A stretch of DNA of 41,800 nucleotides from positions 1 to 41,800 of the forward strand of contig JAFTHW010000008.1 in NCBI GenBank assembly GCA_017457225.1, written 5' to 3'. The notes below the pieces were generated by a model. That model ran no database searches. It was not told where the DNA came from and worked only from the letters and a program-made list of their open reading frames with translations. Source of the stretch: Clostridia bacterium (GTDB taxonomy: Bacteria > Bacillota > Clostridia > Christensenellales > Borkfalkiaceae). Position 1 is the stretch's first letter. Each line of letters starts with the position of its first letter. Shown here piece after piece: positions 6,144-13,827 of this stretch. Both the position numbers and the translations under genes were made by a program.

Positions 6144-7646
6144 TCAAGTGCGTTTTTTGCTTTTTTTAGGGAGCAATCCGCAAAGAAAATAAACAGAGAC
6201 CGTCGCGATCGCCATTACGATTCCTACGGCGATCGCGCAGACGAGTTCTCCAAAGATTTTGGAAAAAAGAGCCTGAAAACTCAATCCGATCAAGGATACG
6301 GGGAGAATGGCGGCGAGCGCAAAACCCATTTTCCGAAGAGAGGCTTTATCATCTTTTTGAAAGAGTTCCGGACATTCTTTTCCAAGAAGTTTTAAATTAC
6401 AGACGGCGTTGATGAGATAGCTTGCGCCCAACCCGATGACGTACGCGTAGACTCCGCAATAACGAGGGAGTAGGAGAATCGAGGCGAGCATTACTGCCGC
6501 GCCGATAAAATAGTACGCGAACGTCTTTTTTTCAAAACCCATCGAGTTGAGCATTCCCGTCGTGATCATCGTAAGGCTCATTGGCAACAGGATAGGACAG
6601 CTTCTTGTGATGATCTCGCCTGCGGTGGCGTTGGAAAAAGCAATTTCGCCGAGGTCGTCGCCGAGCACGAAAAACATAGGGATCAGCATACAGGCGATCA
6701 TAAAGGATACGCGCAAACCCCGTCGTAAATTTTTATACAGTCTTTGCTTGTTTTTACGGTAAAAGTCTTCGGAAAGCTCGGGTACGAGTACGAGAGAAAG
6801 GGAGCCGATTACGGTGGAGGGAATAAAGAGAATGGGAATCGCCATACCTGAAACGATCCCGAACAGGCGCATCGCTTCCGATTCGCTCGCGCCGGCGCGA
6901 ATGAGCGCGACGGGAAGTAAGACCGCGATTGCGGAATTGACGAGCGAGCCGCTAACTCTTACGGACGTAATGGGCAGGGATGCGTTGAAAAGGGGTTTAA
7001 GCATTTTCTTCGGCGAGGAAATCTTTCCGTTTTTGAAGAAAAAACAAAGGGTGGAAGCGGTGAAGGAAAAGAGATAGGAAAGGACGACCGCCCACGCGGC
7101 GAGATGGGCTCCGCTTTCAGGAGTAGAAACATTTTGCAATAACAAAACTCCCGCGATGACCATCACCGATTCTTCCGCAATTTCTAAAACGGAGGGGATC
7201 AAGAATTCCTTGTTTCCCCAAAAATAACCGCGGATCACGGCGTATAGAGAGGAGAAGATCAGGCCGATGAGCAGGATTCGGAATACTCCTGCGCAACGCG
7301 CATCGGAAAAGAGGAAGTTCATACGCGGCGCGAAAATCCCGAATACGATGGCGACGGGCAGAGTCAGAAGTAAGCACAACGCCGCGCCTGCGGAGAATGC
7401 GGAACGTTCGCCTAAAGCGTCGTTTTCCGCTTTGCTTTTGGAAATGAGACGGGAGACGCTGATGGGAATACCGCCTGCGCCGATTGTGAGAAAGACGGAA
7501 AAGAGGGAGAGGGCGACTTAGTATAATCCGAGTCCCTCCGCTCCAATGAGTCTAGAGAGCAAGATGCGGTATAAAAATCCCAGAGCGCGTTCGGCAACGG
7601 AGAGTCCCGTGACGACCGAAGCAGTTTGATAAACACGATTTTTCAT
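6144..7646 (-). pseudogene. SpoVB/MurJ-type lipid flippase gene with an in-frame stop at codon 43
   Basis: The reading frame from ATG 7646 to 6144 is 500 codons long, the normal size of SpoVB-family (MATE/MOP superfamily) polytopic exporters. These are linked to spore cortex peptidoglycan or polysaccharide precursor flipping. It is interrupted only by TAA at 7518-7520. The frame reads ...SRLIGAEGLGLY-stop-VALSLFSVFLTIGAGGIP.... A conserved Gln is expected after GLGLY, so one C-to-T change (CAA to TAA) explains it. The remainder is intact: a long series of hydrophobic helices and a basic end (KKSKKRT). The first ATG has no Shine-Dalgarno sequence. A shorter product from an internal TTG at 7379 would lack the first helices. 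Either a recent pseudogene or a base-call error. Confidence 0.8.
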
Positions 7647-7654
7647 ACTATATT
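7626..7654 (+). promoter_or_regulatory. Promoter of the LysM gene, overlapping the spoVB-like start
   Basis: TTGATA (7626-7631), 17 bp, TATATT (7649-7654) on the plus strand. The divergent ATG of the spoVB-like gene (7644-7646) lies inside its spacer, so the two transcription units overlap at their 5' ends. Confidence 0.5.
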
Positions 7655-7676
7655 GTACGAGCTGATCGGGGAAAAT

Positions 7677-8003
7677 ATGAGCCGCCGCCGAATATTTGCG
7701 CGCTTTCTCGCGTATATTGTAACGATGTTGAAATTGCAAAAAGTTCGTTATTACAAACTCAAAGATTTGCAGACGCTTGCGGAAGTGGCGGAGGCGTTTT
7801 GCGTATCCGAGCGCGCGCTCGTGAGAGAGAACGGCTTGACGGAGCCGCCTAAGCAGGGGCAGATTTTGAAAATTCCCCTCCAAAGCGGTAACGTGTATAC
7901 GGCGCGGGCGGGGGACGATAAAACGCTGCTTTCGGGCAGCGAAGAAGCGTACGCGCTTAAAAACGGCGAGTCGTTATATCTTGGAAAACGGGTGATTTTA
8001 TAA
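7677..8003 (+). CDS. Small LysM-domain protein
   Basis: 108 residues from ATG 7677, or 92 from the ATG at 7725; neither has a good ribosome site, only GGGGA shortly before 7677. The central part (YYKLKDLQTLAEVAEAFCVS ... GQILKIP) is a single LysM motif, which binds N-acetylglucosamine-containing glycans such as peptidoglycan or cortex. The C-terminal 35 residues show no recognisable domain. There is no clear signal peptide. LysM proteins without secretion signals are common among spore coat and cortex proteins (SafA and SpoVID types). With a spoVB-like gene on one side and a likely spore protein on the other, a spore envelope role is a reasonable but unproven inference. Confidence 0.7.
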   Translation: MSRRRIFARFLAYIVTMLKLQKVRYYKLKDLQTLAEVAEAFCVSERALVRENGLTEPPKQGQILKIPLQSGNVYTARAGDDKTLLSGSEEAYALKNGESLYLGKRVIL

Positions 8004-8030
8004 GCCGTTGCGCTGTAAAACTTCGATCGG

Positions 8031-8061
8031 GTAACATTCGGGGACGGAAAGGGAATACGAT
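8031..8061 (+). promoter_or_regulatory. Possible sigma-E-like sporulation promoter
   Basis: GTAACATT (8031-8038), 15 bp, AATACGAT (8054-8061) resembles the sigma-E pattern GTCATATT-N13-15-CATACAAT. A SigA-like TATAAT at 8061-8066 has no matching -35. Weak evidence from sequence alone. Confidence 0.3.
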
Positions 8062-8154
8062 ATAATAAGAAAACGTTTACGCAAAAGCCGAAACCGCGTC
8101 CGCGTCGCAACGCGAGGACGAATTCGGAGTTACGACGTAACAGGAGGTAAATTT

Positions 8155-8820
8155 ATGTCCTTTTATTCCAATTTCCAATCGGATAAATGTCCCGGTTCTA
8201 TCACGGGAAATCCGTTGAACGGTTTGACGGAAAAGGTTTGTATTCAAGCGGAAAAGATTTTTGACGCTTGTATTAAACAGACGCAAATAGAAAATTATTC
8301 GCTCATTCTCACCGATTTAGAGCCCGCAACCGTTACATATCCTTTGACGTTTGTCAGCGCGCGTTCCACAACGGCGGAGGCGACGGTCACCAACGTAAAT
8401 ATCGAACGCCAAGCGGATCGTCATTGCGCCCGCGTGCAAGCGACGGTTAGCGTGCCCGTAGAGGTATTGTTTACCGATGCGACGGGGGTGGAGGGTAGCG
8501 CGACGGCGACGGTCACGACGACGCAAGACGTGCTTCTGTTCGTACCTGCCCCGTCCATTATGCCTTTCACTGTTCGAGCAGTCGTCAGCGTGGTTGCGCC
8601 CGAAGGTACGTACAATCCCGAAACGGAGGGCTTCACCGTAAGTCTTTGCGCGACAATTATTCTCAAGATCGCGATGTCCGTGGAATTGCTCGTTCCCTCG
8701 TATGGATATTGTGTCATTCCACCTGCGCAGGAATACTCACAGGAGGTTTGTGCCGGATTTTTCGAATTGCCTTTGTATCCCCAAGGGCGCGCAGGGGCTT
8801 GCAAAGGTTGCAATCATTAG
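8155..8820 (+). CDS. Conserved clostridial protein, probably spore-associated
   Basis: 221 residues behind a strong ribosome site (AGGAGG, 8142-8147). The N-terminus has CPGSITGNPLNGLTEKVCIQ. The middle is strongly beta-patterned, rich in Thr, Val and Ala (ATVTNVNIERQ, ATVTTTQDVLLFVPAPSIMP). The C-terminus has LLVPSYGYCVIPPAQEY, then FFELPLYPQ and a CKGC end. I recall uncharacterised clostridial proteins with the same framework (GPITGNPLNGL..., PSYGYC..P). The layout resembles beta-rich spore coat or morphogenesis domains of the DUF3794/SipL kind, but that link is a guess. It has six cysteines and no signal peptide. A terminator follows. Confidence 0.75.
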   Translation: MSFYSNFQSDKCPGSITGNPLNGLTEKVCIQAEKIFDACIKQTQIENYSLILTDLEPATVTYPLTFVSARSTTAEATVTNVNIERQADRHCARVQATVSVPVEVLFTDATGVEGSATATVTTTQDVLLFVPAPSIMPFTVRAVVSVVAPEGTYNPETEGFTVSLCATIILKIAMSVELLVPSYGYCVIPPAQEYSQEVCAGFFELPLYPQGRAGACKGCNH

Positions 8821-8827
8821 AAAGTCA

Positions 8828-8858
8828 AAAAAGCGGAGGTGTGAATCTCCGCTTTTTA
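8828..8858 (+). terminator. Intrinsic terminator after the beta-rich protein
   Basis: AAAAAGCGGAG pairs with CTCCGCTTTTT (8828-8838 with 8847-8857) and ends in a T run; 8-base loop. Confidence 0.85.
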
Positions 8859-8893
8859 TCTACTCAATTCGCGAAAAAAAGAGATAAAAGCTC

Positions 8894-8922
8894 TTGCTTT
8901 TCCTTTGGAAAACTGTTATAAT
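8894..8922 (+). promoter_or_regulatory. Promoter of the metallophosphoesterase, predicted leaderless
   Basis: TTGCTT (8894-8899), 17 bp, TATAAT (8917-8922), preceded by TGT to make an extended -10. The ATG at 8929 begins 7 bases after the -10, which is where transcription should start. The AGAGGT just before the ATG would then not be transcribed. Confidence 0.65.
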
Positions 8923-8928
8923 AGAGGT

Positions 8929-9624
8929 ATGAATATTTACGCAATCGGCGATTTGCATCTTTCCACGACTTCGGACAAGCCTATGGACGTGTTCGGGAAT
9001 AATTGGGAGGGGCATTTTGAAAAAATCAAACGGGATTGGATATCGGTCGTACAGGAAACGGACGTAGTGCTGATTCCCGGGGATATCAGTTGGGCGATGA
9101 AGCTGTCCGACGCGCTTTCGGATTTAAACGAACTCGCTTCGCTCCCCGGTAAAAAAATATTGATCCGCGGCAATCACGATTATTGGTGGAACGGGATTAC
9201 GAAACTTCGGGACAGCGCTCCGAACGACAGCTTTGTATTTTTGCAGACGGACGCGACGAAAATCGGGAAATACGTCATTGTGGGCTCTAGAGGCTGGACG
9301 AGTCCCGGAAGTCCCGATTACTCCGAACACGACGAGAAGTTGTATCTTCGGGAAGCCGAGCGGTTCAAACTCGCGTTCAAGGAAGCGAAAAAACTTCTTT
9401 GCGAGGGGGATACGTTGATTGCGTTGATGCATTATCCGCCCTATAACGCAAAGACGGAGAGGACGTTGTTTACCGAATTGTTTGAAGAAAACGGAGTGGA
9501 TAAAGCGGTGTTCGGGCATATCCACGGCGCGACGTATTTCCCTTTGAAAAAGACGATAGGCGGTGTGGAATACGTACTTTCTGCGTGTGATAAAGTTGGA
9601 TTTAAATTAGTAAGAGTTTATTAA
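8929..9624 (+). CDS. Calcineurin-like metallophosphoesterase
   Basis: 231 residues. All five metal-binding blocks of the family are present in order: DLHLS near the N-terminus (D-x-H), GDISW, GNHDYWW, MHYPPY and GHIHG. A dinuclear metal centre and a cytoplasmic phosphoesterase activity are therefore expected. The substrate is unknown; relatives act on phosphoproteins, nucleotides or phosphodiesters. The ATG at 8929 is chosen because the conserved strand MNIYAIGDLHLS starts there. A TTG upstream at 8905 lies inside the promoter. Transcribed alone, between a terminator and the pyr leader. Confidence 0.92.
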   Translation: MNIYAIGDLHLSTTSDKPMDVFGNNWEGHFEKIKRDWISVVQETDVVLIPGDISWAMKLSDALSDLNELASLPGKKILIRGNHDYWWNGITKLRDSAPNDSFVFLQTDATKIGKYVIVGSRGWTSPGSPDYSEHDEKLYLREAERFKLAFKEAKKLLCEGDTLIALMHYPPYNAKTERTLFTELFEENGVDKAVFGHIHGATYFPLKKTIGGVEYVLSACDKVGFKLVRVY

Positions 9625-9678
9625 AAAGCTTTTTTAATAAAGAAAATTGTTTTGATGTAAAAAAGGGGCTTGGAATCC

Positions 9679-9707
9679 TTTACAAGACGAAAAAAAAGTG
9701 GTATAAT
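9679..9707 (+). promoter_or_regulatory. SigA-type promoter of the pyr operon
   Basis: TTTACA (9679-9684), 17 bp, TATAAT (9702-9707), with TGG before the -10 giving an extended element. Transcription should begin near 9714, producing a leader of about 169 bases before pyrB. Confidence 0.75.
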
Positions 9708-9713
9708 AATAGC

Positions 9714-9882
9714 TGATAAAGTTCGGTAGTTTTGATGCCGACAAGACGCGACGCGGCGGGCGTCAACGCTATCCCGTCAAGAATGATCGGAATGATTCTT
9801 TTTGCGTTCGTGATCCGTCTTGGGCATTCGTCCAAGACTTTTTTTCTGCAAAAATCCATTGTACCGAAAACGGAGAATTGAT
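9714..9882 (+). promoter_or_regulatory. pyr operon leader with attenuator
   Basis: The leader holds an intrinsic terminator, stem GTCTTGG/CCAAGAC (9817-9823 with 9832-9838) and seven T residues (9839-9845), 37 bases before pyrB. An earlier segment CAAGACG (9742-9748) can pair with CGTCTTG (9816-9822), the 5' arm of that terminator, giving an alternative fold. Other local stems are GACGC/GCGTC (9745-9764) and AAGAAT/ATTCTT (about 9779-9800). I see no clear match to the PyrR-binding loop of Bacillus, and no pyrR gene is in the window. Regulation by pyrimidine supply is the natural inference. Confidence 0.65.
9735..9881 (+). CDS. Possible 48-residue pyr leader peptide
   Basis: An open frame from ATG 9735 runs across the whole leader, including the terminator, and stops (TGA 9879-9881) one base before the pyrB ATG. 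The product begins MPTRRDAAGV and contains ILFAF, encoded by a T-rich tract just ahead of the terminator. The layout is like the pyrBI leader peptide of enterobacteria. There is no good Shine-Dalgarno sequence, and an open frame of this size may be chance, so translation is uncertain. Confidence 0.3.
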   Translation: MPTRRDAAGVNAIPSRMIGMILFAFVIRLGHSSKTFFLQKSIVPKTEN

Positions 9883-10812
9883 ATGCTCAAAAGAAAAGAT
9901 TTGTTAGGCCTTATCGACGTGACGGCGGAGGAGATTCAAGAAATCCTCGACGTGGCGACGGATATGAAACGCCATCTTCGGGAGGGGGACAAGCAGTTGC
10001 CCTATCTCCAAGGCAAGACGGCAACCATTCTCTTTTACGAAAACAGTACGCGTACGAGAACGAGTTTTGAACTTGCGGCGAAATACCTCGGCGCGACGGT
10101 CATCAACATCGCGGCGGGTACGTCGTCGGTGGCGAAAGGGGAAACGCTCGTGGATACGGGCAAAACGTTGGACGCGCAACTCAACGACTTTTTAATTATG
10201 CGCCATCCGATGGGCGGAGCACCGTATCTGCTTGCCAAAGTGGCGAAAGCAGGCGTATTGAATGCAGGGGACGGTATGAACGAACACCCTACGCAGGCGC
10301 TTTTAGATATGCTGACGATGCGGGAAACGTTCGGCTCGTTAGAGGGCTTGAAAGTGGCGATCGTGGGGGATATTAAACATTCCCGAGTAGCGAAATCCAA
10401 TTTATTTGGCTTGAAGAAAATGGGCGCGGAAGTGCGTATGTTCGCGCCGCAGACATTGATCCCCAAAGGCATTGATCAAATGGGAGCGAAACTGTGCTCG
10501 AGCAAGGAAGAGGCGTTGGACGGCGCGGACGTCGTGATGGGCTTGCGGATTCAGCTCGAACGCCAGCAGGCGGGGAACTTCCCCTCGCTCAATGAATACG
10601 CTCAGTTCTACGGCATCGAGGGCAAGGCGCTCGCATACGCGAACCCCAATGCGATCATTATGCACCCCGGTCCCGTCAACCGCGGCGTGGAATTGACGGG
10701 GAAAGTCATCGACCACGAAAAGAGTCGTATAGAAGAACAGGTATTTTCGGGGATTGCCGTGAGAATGGCGGTACTCAAACTACTCAACGATTATAGAGAA
10801 TATAACAAATAA
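9883..10812 (+). CDS. pyrB: Aspartate carbamoyltransferase catalytic subunit
   Basis: 309 residues. Joins carbamoyl phosphate and aspartate, the first committed step of pyrimidine synthesis. The carbamoyl-phosphate loop ENSTRTRTSFELAAKYLGA lies near residue 55, and the conserved HPTQALLDMLT is further on. The C-terminal aspartate domain ends with the HPGPVNRGVE segment. The length matches Bacillus-type trimeric enzymes. The start at 9883 follows GGAG at 9872-9875. An in-frame GTG or ATG further upstream would run through the attenuator. No pyrI regulatory subunit gene follows, so the enzyme is presumably unregulated by nucleotides. It is first in a six-gene pyr operon. Confidence 0.96.
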   Translation: MLKRKDLLGLIDVTAEEIQEILDVATDMKRHLREGDKQLPYLQGKTATILFYENSTRTRTSFELAAKYLGATVINIAAGTSSVAKGETLVDTGKTLDAQLNDFLIMRHPMGGAPYLLAKVAKAGVLNAGDGMNEHPTQALLDMLTMRETFGSLEGLKVAIVGDIKHSRVAKSNLFGLKKMGAEVRMFAPQTLIPKGIDQMGAKLCSSKEEALDGADVVMGLRIQLERQQAGNFPSLNEYAQFYGIEGKALAYANPNAIIMHPGPVNRGVELTGKVIDHEKSRIEEQVFSGIAVRMAVLKLLNDYREYNK

Positions 10813-10830
10813 ACCGCTTAGGAGAATATT

Positions 10831-12126
10831 ATGATCATTAGAAAAGTACGGAAAGCAAACAATATCATCATCAGAAACGGAAACGTAGTTTTGAAAGATA
10901 CGGTGGAGAAAAAAGATTTGCTCCTTCAAAACGGTAAGATCGCTTTGATCGCGGACCATATCCCCTCGGACGGAGAAAGGGAAATCGACGCGAGCGGTTT
11001 GCATATTTTCCCCGGTTTAATCGATATGCACGTACATCTTCGCGAGCCGGGTTACGAGTATAAAGAGGACGTGGAGAGCGGCTCGAAAGCGGCGGTGAAA
11101 GGCGGATTTACGCAGATTTGCTGTATGCCGAACACCAATCCGATTATGGACAACAAAGTGGTGGTCAATTACGTAGTCAACCGCGCGAAGAAAGTCAATC
11201 TTTGTAAAGTTCATCCTATCGGCGCGATTACCAAAGGAGAAAAGGGAGAACAACTCGCGGACATCGGGGAAATGAAGAAAGAGGGCGCGGTGGCGATCTC
11301 CGACGACGGCGTGAGCGTGAATAGCTCCCGTTTGATGCGTTTGGCGATGGAGTACGCGAGCGGATTTAATATCAAATGCCTTTGCCACTGCGAAGATAAA
11401 GAGCTTGTAGACGGCGGAGTGGTCAACGAAGGGTATAATTCCACGTTAGCAGGGCTCAAGGGCATTCCCCGCGCGGCGGAAGATATTATGATCGCGAGAG
11501 ATCTTGCCTTGGCGGAGAGTTTGGACGTTCCCGTTCATATTTGCCACGTTTCCACGCACAGCGGCGTACGGCTCATTCGCGACGCGAAAAAAGCGGGCGT
11601 AAAAGTGACGGCGGAGACTTGTCCGCACTATTACGCGGTAACGGACGAGATCGTGACGGGCTTTGATACGAATACGAAAGTCAATCCTCCCATTCGGGAA
11701 GAAAAGGATCGCCAGGCGATCTTGGAGGGGTTGAAAGACGGTACGCTCGATTGCATCGTGACCGATCACGCGCCTCACCATATCAACGACAAGAACGTAG
11801 AATATAATTTGGCGGCGTTCGGAATCAGCGGAATCGAAACGTCGTTCGGATTTGCCATTCAATACCTGTATAAAACGGGAGTATTGACTTTGAATGAGAT
11901 CGCGGAAAAAATGTCCGCAGCTCCCGCGAGAATCCTCGGTTTGGAAGGGGGCGTGATCGAAGAGGGCGGAGTCGCCGATCTCACGATCGCCAATCTCGAC
12001 GAAACGTACGTAGTTGATCCCAAAGCGTTTGTAAGCAAGGGGAAAAACAGCCCGTTCGGCGGATACGAACTCAGCGGCGTCGTCAAGTACACCATCGTCA
12101 ACGGAAACGTAAAATATAAAGCGTAA
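10831..12126 (+). CDS. pyrC: Dihydroorotase (class I)
   Basis: 431 residues. Cyclises carbamoyl aspartate to dihydroorotate. Metal and substrate motifs are in order: DMHVHLREPGYEYKEDV (His-x-His plus the Arg that contacts substrate), CMPNTNP, CHCEDK, ICHVSTHSG and TDHAPHH. The protein begins with the short beta-sandwich segment typical of amidohydrolases. The length and HVHLREPG variant place it in class I, which in many bacteria associates with aspartate carbamoyltransferase. The start is supported by AGGAG 7 bases upstream. 18 bases separate it from pyrB. Confidence 0.96.
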   Translation: MIIRKVRKANNIIIRNGNVVLKDTVEKKDLLLQNGKIALIADHIPSDGEREIDASGLHIFPGLIDMHVHLREPGYEYKEDVESGSKAAVKGGFTQICCMPNTNPIMDNKVVVNYVVNRAKKVNLCKVHPIGAITKGEKGEQLADIGEMKKEGAVAISDDGVSVNSSRLMRLAMEYASGFNIKCLCHCEDKELVDGGVVNEGYNSTLAGLKGIPRAAEDIMIARDLALAESLDVPVHICHVSTHSGVRLIRDAKKAGVKVTAETCPHYYAVTDEIVTGFDTNTKVNPPIREEKDRQAILEGLKDGTLDCIVTDHAPHHINDKNVEYNLAAFGISGIETSFGFAIQYLYKTGVLTLNEIAEKMSAAPARILGLEGGVIEEGGVADLTIANLDETYVVDPKAFVSKGKNSPFGGYELSGVVKYTIVNGNVKYKA

Positions 12127-12136
12127 GGAGAAAGAA

Positions 12137-13045
12137 ATGATTACGGATAGACTGATAGAAAAAATTATCGATATGCAGAATCCTACCTGCGTGGGCTTGG
12201 ATACGTTGTTCGATTATCTTCCCGACGATATGAAAGCGGGCGTGACGAATTTCGATCAGGTAGCGGAACGCGTGTTCGAGTTTAATAAAAAACTCATCGA
12301 CACTCTCTACGGCATCGTACCCTCGGTGAAAGTGCAGATCGCGTATTATGAAATGTACGGCGCGGCGGGAATGAAAGCGTACGAGGAAACTCTTAAATAC
12401 GCGGCGGAAAAAGATCTCGTCGTGATCGCGGACGCAAAGCGCAACGACATCGGCTCGACGGCGGCTTGTTACGCAAAGACGTTCCTCGGCGAAACGTCGG
12501 TGAACGGAATCGCGCAAAAGGCGTTTCCTGCCGATTACGTGACGGTAAACGGCTACCTCGGCTCGGACGGGATTTTGCCGTTTGTGGAAGAATGTGAAAA
12601 AGCGGATAAAGGTATTTTCGTACTCGTCAAAACCTCCAACCCCTCGGGCGCGGAAGTCCAGAACGTAAATTTGGAAAACGGCGTACCCATGTATGAGTAT
12701 ATGGGCGGCTTGGTCGAAAAATGGGGAGAAAGCACGGTCGGTAAGTACGGATATTCCGCAGTTGGCGCGGTGGTAGGCGCTACGCATCCTACGGAAGCGG
12801 CACGGCTTCGCGAAGTGTTACCGCATACGTTTTTCTTGATCCCCGGCTACGGCGCGCAGGGCGGGAACGCGCAAATGCTCAAGAGCTGTTTTAAAGCAAA
12901 CGGTCTGGGCGGCGTTGTCAACAACTCCCGCGGAATTTTGTGCGCGTATAAAAAGCAGGGCGGAACGTATTACGACGCGGCGAAAGCGGCGGCGGAAGCG
13001 ATGCAAAAAGATTTGTCCGATGTGATCGGCGCGATGGGTAAATAA
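12137..13045 (+). CDS. pyrF: Orotidine-5'-phosphate decarboxylase, long form
   Basis: 302 residues, the longer (type 2) form of OMP decarboxylase rather than the roughly 235-residue Bacillus form. Makes UMP from OMP. The catalytic signature ADAKRNDIGSTA is present near residue 98, with the phosphate-binding region at FLIPGYGAQGG. It starts 10 bases after pyrC with AAGGAG in the gap. Placing pyrF before pyrK-pyrD is common in clostridia. Confidence 0.95.
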   Translation: MITDRLIEKIIDMQNPTCVGLDTLFDYLPDDMKAGVTNFDQVAERVFEFNKKLIDTLYGIVPSVKVQIAYYEMYGAAGMKAYEETLKYAAEKDLVVIADAKRNDIGSTAACYAKTFLGETSVNGIAQKAFPADYVTVNGYLGSDGILPFVEECEKADKGIFVLVKTSNPSGAEVQNVNLENGVPMYEYMGGLVEKWGESTVGKYGYSAVGAVVGATHPTEAARLREVLPHTFFLIPGYGAQGGNAQMLKSCFKANGLGGVVNNSRGILCAYKKQGGTYYDAAKAAAEAMQKDLSDVIGAMGK

Positions 13046-13057
13046 CGGAGAAAAAGT

Positions 13058-13813
13058 ATGAAAGATTACGTCGCTACGATCGTCAAAAACGAAAAAATCG
13101 CAGACAACGTTTACTCCGTCACGTTTTCGACGGAGGAGGAAGTTCCCGTTCGCGCGGGGCAGTTCGGTAACATTTCCGTAGGCGGTACGCATCTTTTGCG
13201 CCGTCCGATTGCCATTTGTAAAAAAGAGGGCAAGGAAGTGACGTTCTGCTATCAGCTCAAGGGAGAGGGAACGCATAAACTCAGAGAAATGAAAGCGGGC
13301 TCGGTACTCAATGTCTTAATGCCGCTCGGTAACGGGTTTTACGTGGAAAAGACCGAGAAGAAAGTGGCGCTGGTCGGCGGCGGTGTGGGGGTATTTCCCT
13401 TGATCTCCGTCTTGCGCGAGTACGGAAACGAAAAAGAAATTTCCGCGTATATCGGCTATCGGAACAAGGGCGCGGTTTGCGGCGTGGAGGAGTTTGAAAA
13501 AGCAAACAAGTTCGTTGCGGTAACGGACGATGGAAGTTACGGTGAAAAAATGAACGCGGTACAGGCGTTTGAAAAGGATTTGCAGGCAGGCAACCGCCCC
13601 GACGTGGTGCTCGCTTGCGGACCGACGCCGATGCTTCGTGCGTTGAAGGCGCTCGTCGAAAGAGAGAACTTAACTTGTTACGTATCCCTTGAAGAGAGAA
13701 TGGGTTGCGGCATCGGCGCTTGTCTTGTTTGCGTATGCGATACGACGAATGGGAAAAAGGCGAGAGTTTGCAAGGACGGACCCGTCTTTAACGCAAACGA
13801 CGTGAGTTTATAA
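13058..13813 (+). CDS. pyrK: Dihydroorotate dehydrogenase electron-transfer subunit
   Basis: 251 residues. PyrK carries FAD and a [2Fe-2S] cluster and passes electrons from the PyrD catalytic subunit to NAD+. Visible features: the FAD-binding LLRRPIAI segment near residue 45-55, a nucleotide-binding glycine loop VALVGGGVGVFPL, and the ferredoxin-like cysteine cluster MGCGIGACLVCVCDT toward the C-terminus. Its presence next to pyrD shows the class 1B, NAD-linked enzyme. It starts 12 bases after pyrF. Confidence 0.95.
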   Translation: MKDYVATIVKNEKIADNVYSVTFSTEEEVPVRAGQFGNISVGGTHLLRRPIAICKKEGKEVTFCYQLKGEGTHKLREMKAGSVLNVLMPLGNGFYVEKTEKKVALVGGGVGVFPLISVLREYGNEKEISAYIGYRNKGAVCGVEEFEKANKFVAVTDDGSYGEKMNAVQAFEKDLQAGNRPDVVLACGPTPMLRALKALVERENLTCYVSLEERMGCGIGACLVCVCDTTNGKKARVCKDGPVFNANDVSL

Positions 13814-13827
13814 GGAGCGTAGAGAGT

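Noticed and set aside
6144-7379. An intact shorter transporter starting at TTG 7379
   Set aside because: It would lack the first membrane helices and conserved N-terminal motif that are still encoded upstream in the same frame; a nonsense mutation is the simpler reading.
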